Below, piece by piece: positions 26,113-37,569 of a stretch of DNA of 64,000 bases; position 1 is the stretch's first letter, and each line of letters opens with the position of its first letter. The notes under the pieces were generated by a model. The model worked only from the letters and a program-made list of their open reading frames with translations. It had not been told where the DNA came from and did not search any database. Source of the DNA: Marchantia polymorpha subsp. ruderalis (Eukaryota; Streptophyta; Marchantiopsida; Marchantiales; Marchantiaceae); contig AP031358.1 in the NCBI GenBank assembly GCA_037833965.1, forward strand, positions 938,001-1,002,000, read 5' to 3'. The translations under genes were made by a program, and so were the position numbers.

Positions 26113-27444
26113 GTGAGTGAGTGCGTGTGTCTGTGCGAGTGCATGTCTGTGCACTCGTGGCTGACAGGTGTCGACTTGCATATTAGAATTTCTGCAGCAA
26201 AGGCCGGAATGTTCATCCGCATCCGCAAAGGGTACCCTTTTGTCAGAGACCCAGTACCTGGGTCATCGCATCTCATGGCCTGTAAGTCGACCGGGACCGC
26301 GGGAGCTGCAGGACCTGGAGTGACTGCTTGAGTGACGCCTTCTTCATCTTCTGCGTCCCCGAGAGGATGGCTGCCTTTCGGAGAAGGTGAATGTCATGCG
26401 GGCCACTTTGTCTTCGATGGCACGGCAGCGATTTTCTGTTTCCGTTCATTCTCGCCAGTGCTGCAGATTGCGCTGACGTTTTCCGAGATGTTTGTCTTCT
26501 CGTTATTGAAGTTGAGTGCGTAGCGACTTGGTGTTCGCAGCTTGGTGGGTGCACAGGGGAACGGCCATCTCGCATGGGGAAGTTCGATAGCGGGAGAGAA
26601 ATCTCGATTTCGCTTTTTCGGTCCTTAGATTTCGTCACGAAGACGGAGGGTCCAGACTTTCTAGTCACCGACAGGTGCAACGACGTTTTCTCTGGGCATG
26701 CCTCGGGGGCACTAAGTGTTCATTGTCGATTTCCTACTCCGTCACTTCCTCGTCATTAACAGCTTGTTTCTGCATCATCTTTCTTTCTCTATCGAACCCC
26801 ACCAAACAGGAACTATTTTAAAGACAGCCCGCACCGCTATTACTCCAAAACTCATCTTGGACAATGGAAGAGCGAGTATGAAACCTCTAGAGGTTAACTG
26901 GAAACCCTCGATAAAAGACTCTGAGTAAATATAGCTCGACATCGATTTTCCAGAGGACGCAACATAGGACTGGAAAGAAGGAATAGCGAGAATAATATAT
27001 AGTATCTTCGAATACTGTGACAAGGAAAATATTGAATCTATGAACCAAGAAAAAGTCCAACGATTTATGAATATAATAGGTGTAAGCGTTATATAAATTG
27101 TACGAGTTGCACATCCAATAAGACATAGGTTGAATCCTTGAGAAAAAAATGACAAGTCATAACTTCTAAAGTTGAGCATTGTTCTTTGTTAAAAGGGGAA
27201 TATATGTTCTTATTGGAAAAATATTGGAAAAAAGGGGCATCTCGAGTCAGAGTCATCTCGTTGATATCATTGTGTAATAAGAGGCACATGAAACCGTCAA
27301 CCTCGGTAGTACTAGAATGCTTATAATAGTATTATCGAGAATGTTATAGATGCCATTGGATGTTTAGGAAAGCTAATTTTATCTATTACAAATGTTGAGG
27401 TATTATTCTTCATTCTATTAACATGTTTTCTTTCATAAGTGAAT

Positions 27445-27465
27445 CACGTGGATACGATCCACGTG
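27445..27465. promoter_or_regulatory. Palindrome carrying two G-box cores
   Basis: cacgtggat (27445-27453), acg, and atccacgtg (27457-27465) form a perfect palindrome. It places CACGTG cores at 27445-27450 and 27460-27465. G-boxes are bound by plant bZIP and bHLH factors. The nearest confident gene starts more than 3.7 kb away, so any target is unknown. Confidence 0.35.
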
Positions 27466-29709
27466 CAACATAATCTATTTTGAAAATTGTACTCGTAATC
27501 TTATATTCAGAAGTATGCCGAAAATCAGAATGCCCACTAGGCATTTTAGGCAGAGTCCTCACGTAGCATAATATTTAACTGTCCAAAGTAGCTCTTCACA
27601 AGGGCTCTTCTGACTATGAAGTTACATGACGCTCTCCGGACTGTTGATGACTACTGTCCGCATGAGTTGCGATGAACTGTATCGTCGTACCGCTTTCCGG
27701 ATCCTGTTAGTCACATGCCCCAAGTCACGCAAGCACGAGTCACCTACACAACCTTTTGATAGATCGCTATGATATGATCTTTGACACGATATTTTGTTAT
27801 TATCCTTGACTTTTCATCTCATCACTGGTTGCATTCGCATTTGAGATGTACTGTGGACAATATGTCCGTACATGCTACTTTCCTCATTGATGACAACTTT
27901 TCTTTCTCAACAGGAGGTCTTCATTTATTTGCTGTGTTCTCCTTATAGACACGTTGTAATACAATGAACTATTTGGATCGTTTTAATATATTTTGAGTTA
28001 ACAAGTAATACGAGATGTTGTAATGATTAATTAGTTTCCTGAATCTAATCAACCGAAGGTAATAAAAAATTCATCTGAAACAGTGTTATCGTGCATGATG
28101 AACAGAAAAAAGTGCAATAGCAAAAGTAACGATAGAATGTTGTCGTATTGACGTACAAGTTGTCTCTTGAAATTTTTTACCTGTTAGACAGTATGTACTC
28201 TTGTTGCCATTTGATGTAGCGTACCTTGATGCGTGCTATTTTGAAGTTCACATTATACTCTCCGAAATTCCATGGGATGGGAGTTAGGATGAAATGTTAA
28301 GTATGTTTTGGAAAAATGCTACTAAAATACAGCAAACTGCAAAATAAGTGTGTACTCATGTTGTAACTACAACTGCACATGTGGAATTACTGTTGAAATT
28401 GTATTCGACCCAACACTTCAGATTATCTGAGCGTCGAAGAGTGTCGAGCAACGACCGTCTCAACAATCCAAATTAAATCTACACCATTCCTGTTCAGTGG
28501 ATGAGAGTAAGAGAGAAAGTAAGGAGTGTCATGCTAACAAGCTTGGCAATAAAGAAGAAAAATCATGCTGACTACGTTATAACTACAAAAACTATATCCC
28601 AAACCGACCACGACCCGGTATAAGCAACCGAACCATCCATGTAGTACAGTAAATAGAAACTCACCCCGACACCCGACTAGTGTAAGAGAGCGAAGGTATT
28701 TGTGAGAAGCTCGACGCGGTATCCGTAACTACAGACTTTACCCTGCGCCTCTCATTCGCAGATCGCTTAATACTTGTATGAGTGAGAGGGTAGACAACGC
28801 ATTTCGAAAACGAGAGAAATTTGCTGGAGAAGGAAAGGTGCACTACGCTTTTGCAACCAGGGGGTTCTTGCCTCCTTGGTTGCGAGAGGACTTCAGCAAT
28901 TAGATTCCCAAAGAACAAGACTTGCATCTGTCATAAGCCTTTCAGAGATTGCAGGCAATGGAAAACTATAAAACGCATTTCATCCTGTCTCAAAATCTTC
29001 ACCTCTATCCGCACACACGAATTAAAAACAGATCATCCCATCTCCAACCAACATAAGAACTTCCAACTGATTTCCGTCACAAAAAGTAGTCCTCCTAGCG
29101 CGTATTGTTCAAGTGTGCTATCTCAACGTTGGTAGTGCAGATGTCCAGTCCACCAAGCAAGATCTGAGTACTGAATGAATCTGCCTACCCGTGTTCTCTG
29201 TCATCCTATGTTATTGACGAAGTTTAGCCCTCTGAGTACAATACATTTCCGGCTTCTCTCTCTCAGTCGAGATCATCTGCAATGCAGGCAGAAGTAGTGA
29301 TACTCTACAGCAACAAATTTCTAACTCATGTACAAAACATTTACTCTGCCGTTCGCATGCCCTACATGAACTGAATTTACAATGTGTACAATCTAAATAT
29401 TCTCCTCTGCATCTGTACATCCTGATAACAAAAAAATTTGAGGATGACCAGATTAGAAGCAGGGACTCCAAGAGAGTGGACATGGAGTACGTACTATATT
29501 TTCTGCCAACTGTCAGTATATAGGCACGCTCATCTCTTACTAAGGCCGAGTGATTTGAGGCACTGCATCCTTACGGATAAGTGCTGAAGTCTTCTCTCAA
29601 TGGCTTCTCGTAATCATATCTTTCATGTTCTCGAGGTAAAACATTATTGCTGAAGCAAGCCAGGAACCTACCGAGGAATGCCTTCACAGTTGACAGGAGG
29701 CAACTGAGT

Positions 29710-31236
29710 TCAGTCACTAACGAACTTAATTGAAGTGAGGTCATCGACACTGCTGTCGAACTTCGGGTACTGGATGTGGCCCCGTGCTTCGTCTTTATCT
29801 CTCTGGTAGGTTCCGTACAAAAAGGTGTAGCAGAAACAGCATAAACCAAACGGTATTGCCATAACTGTGCACAATCCTCGTGACAGAGCTTGAGCCTCGA
29901 TCGGTGACCCGGAATCTGCAATGACATGATGTGCTCTGTATCCGAACACATTCTCTGCAAGGAGACCGACTATAGGGGCGGCCATGGCCGCAAACGACCC
30001 TTCTAAAGCCCGATCAAATGCGTAGATCATTGTCCTATTTTGCTCCGGCACCACGTCCGCAAAGATGGGATTGTTTGCGCAAGCTTGACACCAACTCACA
30101 CATAAACCCATCAACAAAAAGGTTATAGCAAACAGCACATAGTACTGGGGATCTTGAGGTAAAACGAGGAGGAGGATGCATGAGAAAGGGATTCCACTGA
30201 AAGAACTGAATTGAGCACACATAATGCGGCCTGATCCTGGATATTTCTTCTCCGCTATGTCTCCCATCCAGCCCCCGAATAGAGCACCAATAGCGCAACC
30301 TCCCGAGAAAATGCCCATCAAGCTGGCAGCTCCTTTGTGTCCAAAACCAATAAGCTCCAGCCACATGGTGAAGAAGACCATAGCAGTCCAGGGCAAAGAG
30401 CCCACAATTCCTTGCAGAACGATGATCTGAAAGCTCCGAACCTTTAACACCGACCTGACTGCAACCCACGCATCCCTCCAAGCTCCATGAAGATTTTTAA
30501 CCATGGTTTCTTCTTCCAGCATCCGAAATAAGGAGTCACTTGAACTAGGTCGTGAAAGGCTTTCCACCAACGGCACATCTTCACTGGTTTCACCATAATG
30601 GTGGCGATCTCTGCCACTGATTGAGCGAACCGAATTAAATACCTTGGAGGGAGGTTTCTTCGGGTCAAGCACTAGGGTGTGCACAAGCCAGCCTATGAGT
30701 GAACTGCACACAGCCATCAACAAGAAGGCTACTCTCCAACCAGATATTCCCCCATACGTGTTGCCAGCCATAATTGTTGCTAGCATATTGCCACCGATTC
30801 CACCCACAGACCCAACAAGGTTCAACCATCCAAACGCAACTCCTCTGGTGCCCTCCAGATAGCTGTCTGCTATGTAAGACTGAAGTGCAGGGATTACAAT
30901 AGCCAGTCCGATACCATTGATTGCTCTAGACAAAGCGCAGTGAACGAAAGTTTGTGAGGCAGCAACAGCGGCAGTCGACAACCCCCAAAATAAAGTCCCA
31001 ATGCCTATGACAGATGGTCGATAATACCGCATTGCCAGTATACCCGCCAGAGGGGAAGATATGGCCTGGACGAGAGCTCGAATGAAAGTCAAAGTTCCAA
31101 GCTCAGAAGGACTGGCATTGAAAGCCTGACCTACTTCCTTGTACACGGCAGGAAGCAAGGACTCGTCTGCCTTCTCCAGTATGGCCGCCAAGTTGATGAG
31201 CACAAGGGACACGGTAAGTCCCTGTAAGATTTTCAT
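29710..31236 (-). CDS. Major facilitator superfamily transporter, spinster-like
   Basis: One exon encodes 508 residues. The first ATG in frame is at 31236 on the minus strand; nine upstream codons are open but begin with TTG and follow an in-frame TGA. The protein has the MFS layout: six N-terminal membrane segments starting near residue 6, a hydrophilic central loop at about 192-255 rich in Ser, Arg and Asp, then six more. Near the N-terminus is ILEKADESLLPAVYKEVG, a typical start for plant spinster-like carriers. SRAINGIGLAIVIPALQSY follows at the usual signature position of segment 4-5. Plant relatives are intronless and of similar length. Substrates of the plant family are largely unknown, while animal spinster proteins carry sphingolipids or lysolipids. 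The gene stands alone. Immediately upstream lies the inverted OEP61 fragment, which could contribute promoter sequence. Confidence 0.93.
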   Translation of the reverse strand: MKILQGLTVSLVLINLAAILEKADESLLPAVYKEVGQAFNASPSELGTLTFIRALVQAISSPLAGILAMRYYRPSVIGIGTLFWGLSTAAVAASQTFVHCALSRAINGIGLAIVIPALQSYIADSYLEGTRGVAFGWLNLVGSVGGIGGNMLATIMAGNTYGGISGWRVAFLLMAVCSSLIGWLVHTLVLDPKKPPSKVFNSVRSISGRDRHHYGETSEDVPLVESLSRPSSSDSLFRMLEEETMVKNLHGAWRDAWVAVRSVLKVRSFQIIVLQGIVGSLPWTAMVFFTMWLELIGFGHKGAASLMGIFSGGCAIGALFGGWMGDIAEKKYPGSGRIMCAQFSSFSGIPFSCILLLVLPQDPQYYVLFAITFLLMGLCVSWCQACANNPIFADVVPEQNRTMIYAFDRALEGSFAAMAAPIVGLLAENVFGYRAHHVIADSGSPIEAQALSRGLCTVMAIPFGLCCFCYTFLYGTYQRDKDEARGHIQYPKFDSSVDDLTSIKFVSD

Positions 31237-31879
31237 CCTGCCTCCGACGAAAGTTCCCGGCAATACTCAAGCTCACCGTCGCTTGAGCTCAGTTGTGCTC
31301 AGTTGAATGATGACGATACAAAACAATAAAATGCTTCCGGCCTCTTATCCTGTTGGACGGGTTTAGGCATCTGCAACAAGCTGTATCACAAATCGAGACA
31401 GGATGTGTCACTATGGAAACGTCAACTTCACCGTTGTGATCCTCTGCCCACACAAATCTATTAAACTCTTCCACGAGACAACGCGTTCAGGTTACACTTG
31501 TGAAGTATTTTCTGTTTGCAATTCAGCTTTCTGTGTCGATGAGTAAGTCTTACGAACACGGGATATATCCTGGATGGGCAAAAGGTAGTGCAGACAAAAC
31601 TAAGCTCCCATACTCCAAAGAAGTAATCTATGAAAGACAGAAAAAGAGCGTCCCGCAAATCTTAAGAGACCTTTGCGGGTCGAGTCCAAATATTTGAATG
31701 AGTGCTCAACTATCGTGGGTGTTCACCAGAGGAATTGGCTGCTGACTGCAAGGAGGAAAGATGTAAGGGAATCCCATGGGCGTCTACCCCATGATAGTTA
31801 CGACAATGTGATATGTACACCGAAGACAATACAATTCACATTGTCGACGACAGTCTATGAAATGAATGAGTAGCATGAT
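31237..31879 (-). promoter_or_regulatory. 5' flank of the MFS gene
   Basis: This stretch separates the MFS start codon from the decayed OEP61 copy. It should hold the MFS leader and perhaps its core promoter. Short frames on both strands show no family motif. Weak similarity to OEP61 intron 1 may continue down to about 31800. Confidence 0.35.
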
Positions 31880-32700
31880 ACCCTAAATAAGCACAAAAGA
31901 ATTTGCATCGTTTACTCTTCTCTCGTCTGCGACTTAATCTCTTGTCTTAACCGCTCAAAATAAGCTACAAGCTGACTAAGCAGATGCTGTTGTACTGAAG
32001 CATCTCCTGAGGTTGCAGAATGGTGAATGAAAGTATCATGCAACAATGTAAACCAATCATCTCGAGATTTCAGTGGAGATTTTTTAAAAGGATCGAACTA
32101 GCAGACCAGAGGGAACAGAAATCATTCCAATCCCATAAATCAGAAAGGGAAAAGAGGGCAGTGCGACCTGCTGCTGCAAATTTCGTAGATCCTCCGGCCT
32201 CGACCTGCTCATTTGCTCCTGAGCTAGCATCCTCTTGACCGAATCCATGCCGCCGCTACAGCTGTTCCAGCTTTTCTCCAAGTGCGTTCCCCTTCCAGTA
32301 CTGCCTGTAATTCCACTTAAAACCTCCAGATTCCGCCCCGTCGCACTGAACCCTTACAGATCGGAATATTTGAAGCTTCAACTTGTCAGAGCAGGACCTC
32401 TAATCACCCGATCAATATGATAATATGCGTGTGCGTAATTCACCAGCACCTGTCGTCCTAAACCTCTGAGTTCACAGTACGCTCTGCAGCTGCGAATCTA
32501 CCAAATCCTCTCGGCTTCGTCAAATAACTTCCTCGTCCTTTCTCAACCGAGTGTACATGATGAGAGCAACCCAAATTTCTTCTAGCGCTACCCAAAACCT
32601 GCCAATCGAATCACAGTCAAAGCTCCTCGCTGTCTGAAAATCGATTCCGACGGGGTTTACTTTAATTGCCACTTGACGTCCCTGCAATCAGTTCAGCTTT
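31880..32700 (-). pseudogene. Inverted partial duplicate of the OEP61 5' end (leader, exon 1, start of intron 1)
   Basis: Read on the minus strand, this segment aligns by eye with about 37120-37970 of intact OEP61, in the same order. The leader has gcgacggggcggaa against gcgacggggcagaa and ggagaaaagctgga against agagaaaagttgaa. Exon 1 (32248-32168 on minus) retains [14 protein letters not shown] against [14 protein letters not shown] and ends at the same cag/gtcgca donor. Intron 1 continues with tatttagggtatcatgc shared. The position of the OEP61 initiator ATG is lost; the internal ATG equivalent to Met5 remains. No copy of exons 2-11 is present, so the fragment cannot make OEP61. It has many substitutions and small indels, so the duplication is not recent. 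It lies head-to-head with the true gene, about 5 kb away, and just upstream of the MFS gene on the same strand. Confidence 0.85.
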
Positions 32701-35700
32701 AGACACTCTGACAGCAGACTGCATTGACCAAAAAATCGCCACGATCGATTATACTGTCACGATCCAAATCTGCTGTGATCCCGGACACCGCCAAGGTGGA
32801 GCACCAGTGGCAACCGAGCACGTCCCTTGAACTGCCTGCCGAAAAACTGCTGACTGACCTTGCAAAGGCTCTGCAATCTTTGCAAAGAACAAGTGTCTCG
32901 TCCAGACGCCGCAAAATTCTCAAAGAGCCTTTCTCCTCTGCAAAATCCTTGTCAGGGAGGCTTCGAGAGTTCGACCGAGTTTACGACATGGCCCCGCGTA
33001 TGCATGCAGCCAAACCAGACGCACCGAGACTCACTTACAGCAAACAGCCCGCAATTGACGCTCTCGTTTGTCTCTGCCTCTTGTCTCTCTCTCTCGACCT
33101 TCGCCCACTCTCCACGACAGAAGACGGAACAGCCGCGAAATTCAGTTCAGAATCCACGGAACCAATGAACTGTCTCCCCACGCGATAATCCTCCAGCAAG
33201 GAAGGGGCAAAACTGACGAAAAGCCCGTTTAGCACCCGAAACCTCGTCCCCCTGAAAAGGCGATTCAGAGGGCGAGGGGAGAGCAGACCAACTAAAATCA
33301 CCTGCTCCTATCTTCCGGGAACTCGACGTGAATTAGACAAGTGGGGAGGAGACTGAGAGCTGATCCAGGCCAGGGTCGGTCGGTCCAGTCAGTGTCATTT
33401 GCTGTGGTCGATGCTCGATGAAATGTGGCAGCAACTACGAGGTGTGCTGCGGTAGACTTTGGATGAGCAGCCAGCAGCTGGGCGTGGAGCACGGAAGGGG
33501 GGGATCGTTAGATGGATGATCTCGGGTTAGGAACGAGGGTCCGAGGCAGGCGGAGCGGTTGTCCAAAAGGGACTCCTCGTGCATCGCGATGGGACGACTT
33601 CGATCGTGACAAGTGGACAACCAGCTGCTCTTCTCGTTGTTTGTCTGACCATTACTCACCAGCAACCGACTAACGAGGTAGGAGCCACGTAGCTAAGAAA
33701 ACGCTAAGAACCCATCACTTCCGTCAAGGAAGAAATGAAATGTACACGAATAGCTAACGGTTTTATCACCATGGTAGATATGTGGAACAACTGATGACAT
33801 TTTGTTATCTTTTAGCTATCATATATTATTATTTTACATTTATTTACAGAATTGCAAATATTTCATAATATACGTTTTGCAATAACCTATAAGATATACA
33901 TATCGTCTAATGCGTAATCTTTCTAGCATTTTTTAAATGCTAGGGAGGTCATTATTTGCTACGATATATAATATTACTTCAAGACTAGAGTATTATAAAA
34001 GTAACATTTGGGTATAGTCCTGTAACTAGACATCTTGGCTAAAGTATTTCCACTCTCCTCTCGTCTAGGGCCAATGCAGATCATACACTCTATATTTTGT
34101 TATGTGTAAAATCTATAATAACACTTTTGCAATTATAGCTTGACACTCTAACACCAAACATAAATTTGAGGTTACACATTGACAACAATAACTTGATACT
34201 CTCAAACCAAATATAGATTTGACTCAATGCCAGTCCATTGCAAGACATACTATCCTTCTTCTCAATGTGAGATTATTATTCACATGTGTTATCACATTCA
34301 CAACGTCATCATAGTTGTAAAATTTTACTTTTTGAAAGGAGATCAAATCACATAAATACAAATGAAATGTGAAATAACCTGATATGGATTTACACGTTAA
34401 TACACGGTCAATGAGAATGTACATGAATAAACCAAGTCTATGCAATTACTCATCTTTGTAGAGAAATATAGGACTGTAGGTTTGATCATAAGATGATTTA
34501 CGAGTCACAATAACTTAGCACTAACAATGAATACAATGTTTCAATATAGTTTTCCTGAGTAAGATATCTGTAATAGCATTTAGCAACAATTGAAGCACTC
34601 ATTTAAAACAAACCTTTTCAAACAATAAAGTTATCATTTGACTAAAACAATACTTGAAGGGGATTGTGAATAGGATTTGACAAATCTCAAAGTATCAGTA
34701 TCTAGCAACTTTGAATAAGTTTTGAGCAAAATTCAATTGATCTAGATAAAAGATTACTCTAGTAGTAATTCAGATCCTCTACTGTATATTTTTCTCTTAT
34801 GATAAAAAGAATCATCTTACTAACTAGAGATAGTAAAAAGATATATTGATCGTGAAGTCTTGCTAAATTGTATATCCAGTTATTTCAAGATTTACAATTA
34901 TTAAAATCAAGCAGTAAGCATCAAAATCTGAATCTCAACTTCATGAGCTTTAACTTAGTTTATGTGCAGAATGGCTCAATATTTGAGGTAAATTTTATAA
35001 ATTTTATTTGTCAACTTCTTATGTCTGGCATAAGATTTTTAATATAAAAAAAATTTAAAGTGAAATTCAAAAATATAATATTTCAGGTTGGCTTTTCCAT
35101 AAGATCATAACCTCACATATCTAACAATTGACGAAGTATATTTATAATAAATTAAAACGGTGGGTTAAGCAAAGCGCATAAAAGCTTTCTGTTTCGCGAT
35201 ATAAGTATATTTAAACTTATATTATACAAATCAATATCACTAAAAAAAACTTTTGTAAGGACGTCAATTACTCCCTAGTATACTCAAACTGCAAATAAAA
35301 AATAATCATGGTGCTACACAGGATCTCCTATGCAATAAAAGTCAATGTTGGACACTTTGAAACTTTCAGTTTAATTACTTATGGAGCTTAGTTTCAAACA
35401 TTATTTCTTGAATTCTATTTTTAGCTTAGATATATGCTGATCCAACGAAAATTAACAATCATAGTATGTGATTTTTTTTTCTTATGCAGTTTATCATGTG
35501 TGGTTAAATAGTGATAATTATATTTAATAATTAATAATAATTATTATTATTGAATTATTTTTAATTATATTTTTTTGAATCTCATTCTTCTTCATATTTT
35601 TATAAAATTATAATAAATATTTTGAATTTCGGTAAACAAAAAATAAAATACTTAATATTATAAGTAAATTTTGGATTTAAAAAATTGGATTAATTTTTTA

Positions 35701-36900
35701 GAAAAAAAATAACATTAATTTAACGAGATATATTTATCCATCCTAACTTACTTTTTATTCCTTATATATTTATTTGTTTCCTTTAAGATTAAAAACTCTT
35801 TAAGTGAAGTTTCAAAATTGGTGATATTTTTTTTAATACACATTTACTTCTTGAATGAAAAGTCGTGAGATGTTCATTGCAGATGGAGGTCATAAAAGTT
35901 TGATAGTATATTTTGTTACTTTTTGAACTTAGTCATTTGCTTCTTGTGAAGATGCGAAATTTTGAACTTCATTGTTTCAAGAACTTGTCACTCCTGTAAT
36001 CAAGGAGTTGCAACACGATGATAATCGGAGATATAGGAGCTGTTTCCGCATGAGTCTAGATTTATGTAACAAAATGCATAGTAACTAATGATTAATTAGA
36101 AAATCATGCCAAATCAAGATAATGTTAGATGATTAAAACTACTGAGCTTAAATAAATTTGTCACATTTTAGTTTAAATATCTGTTACTTGTTGATCATTT
36201 GTTCTTAAAATTTGTTATAGTAATTGTGCATGCTTTAAATTTCATTCAGAGGAATACATGAGGTTATCTTATTTTCAAGAAGCCGAACCCACATATTTTG
36301 CCTGAAAAACAATTGCCGCTATAGAAGCTTTCAAAATTTGTCGCATCACAAGAATCCATGTGTGCATTGTATAGGTGGCATTCTCCCCAACTTTAAGTTT
36401 TATTGCATGCCACTAGCCACTGTCCGTCGTGCCAACACCGAATCACTTCTTGAATCCATTCGCTCGCGACAAGCAAATATTCTCGACGTAATACTATCTC
36501 CAACTGAGTAGTTTAACATATGCTAGTTTTCTAGCATGAATTTCCATCCGATGCAAGTGATAAATATCGCAAACTATGCTACCTTTGACTACTTTGACTA
36601 CTTCGTGGTTCTTAAAGTCACCAAGGTTAGGTACACAGTAAATGACAACATGCATCAGGGTGTGCATCACAGGATGAATTTTTCCTGACCACGACAACCG
36701 TAGACGGTTCTCGCACCTTGGGAAAAACGGCAGTAGACTTTACTACGCAGTAGAGTTACAGACAAGGCACCACCACGTAGGAGCGTGAAGGTAGGTCTGA
36801 GGTATTTGTGCCATGCCGAGTGATTAACTATGGTGAAGTGCAAGTTCTCACGCGCAGCTTCCGTGGTCAAAGTCCACTCAGAGGGAAAATCATCTTCGCT
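32701..36900. other. Intergenic spacer, AT-rich in its right part
   Basis: From 32701 to about 33660 the DNA is mixed or GC-moderate and may be more of the decayed OEP61 promoter copy, although I cannot align it confidently. From 33750 to 36300 it is strongly AT-rich with A/T runs and (taa)n-like stretches near 35520-35560. No gene is recognised. Open frames on + at 32724-33188 have no family motif. Confidence 0.45.
34139..34227. repeat. Degenerate 55-bp direct repeat
   Basis: The segment beginning cttgacactctaacaccaaa near 34139 recurs about 55 bases later as cttgatactctcaaaccaaa. Both continue into a shared ata(a/g)atttga. It looks like the remains of a tandem duplication. Confidence 0.5.
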
Positions 36901-37569
36901 GGTCTTCTTATTCTTCCTTTGCTTCTCTGTGTTCGAGGAGTCAAAGGAGCCTCCGATTCGATCTTTCCAGCATAAAATTTAGTTTCGATTCGAGTTTAAG
37001 AGCAATTGCTGTCGGAGATCGATTTCCAAATATCCGGAGTTCCTTCGTCCCTTGTTTTTCGCACTCTTTAGTGCACCAATTGGCTACAGAGCGCATTTAC
37101 TGCTACCACTTTTGTGCAGAGTGCGCGGGGCTTCAAGTGAACCCTGGAGAAATCGATTCTCAGCCGGCTCGGAGACTTGTTACTCGATTGATAGGTCCTT
37201 TGAAAGGCCCCAAAGGAATTGGGTTGTCCGCATCGGAGGCAGGATCGATTGAGAAAGCAAGAGGAAGTAATTTGAGGACACAGAGCGTGAAAACTCATAG
37301 ATAGACAGCGGCAGAGCCAATTGTCAAGTCAGAGGTTTAGCAAGGCCGCTGTGGCATACTTTGCAGACGATTTTGCTCTGTAGGCTGGATGCTTGAGAGT
37401 GCTTGTTTTCATGAGGTGAAGCTTTTGTATTGTCGGGTTTCCGGAGGTCCGTTGCGACGGGGCAGAAGCTGAACTTAGTAAATAGAAGTATAGGTTCGGA
37501 TTACAAAAATTGAGTAGTGAAAGAAAGGGGTACCGCGCTTAGAGAAAAGTTGAAAAAAGGGCTGGCAAA
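36900..37569 (+). promoter_or_regulatory. Putative promoter and 5' leader of OEP61
   Basis: The region before the OEP61 ATG changes from AT-rich to mixed composition near 36880. Its right 450 bases are duplicated in the inverted fragment at 31880-32700, so the leader was part of the duplicated unit. A 27-codon upstream frame starts at ATG 37389 and ends at 37472. It is not preserved in the duplicate. The transcription start is not defined. Confidence 0.4.

Larger units (their letters stand above)
22289..29709. other. Intergenic region with short hairpins, no confident gene
   Basis: The first 500 bases are probably the GT92 3' untranslated region, and they stay open in the GT92 frame to 22801. 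The rest holds short frames on both strands, no recognised protein family, a presequence-like open frame at 25842-26112, and small perfect hairpins at 24755, 25611 and 27445. From about 26930 to 28600 the DNA is AT-rich and appears empty. Confidence 0.45.

Noticed and set aside
31237-31263. MFS start nine codons upstream
   Set aside because: That position is TTG, and an in-frame TGA lies just before it. The first ATG is at 31236.
31912-32012. Protein-like minus-strand frame that looked like a C-terminal exon
   Set aside because: It aligns with OEP61 intron 1, including the shared tatttagggtatcatgc just past it, so it is intron-derived sequence in the duplicate.
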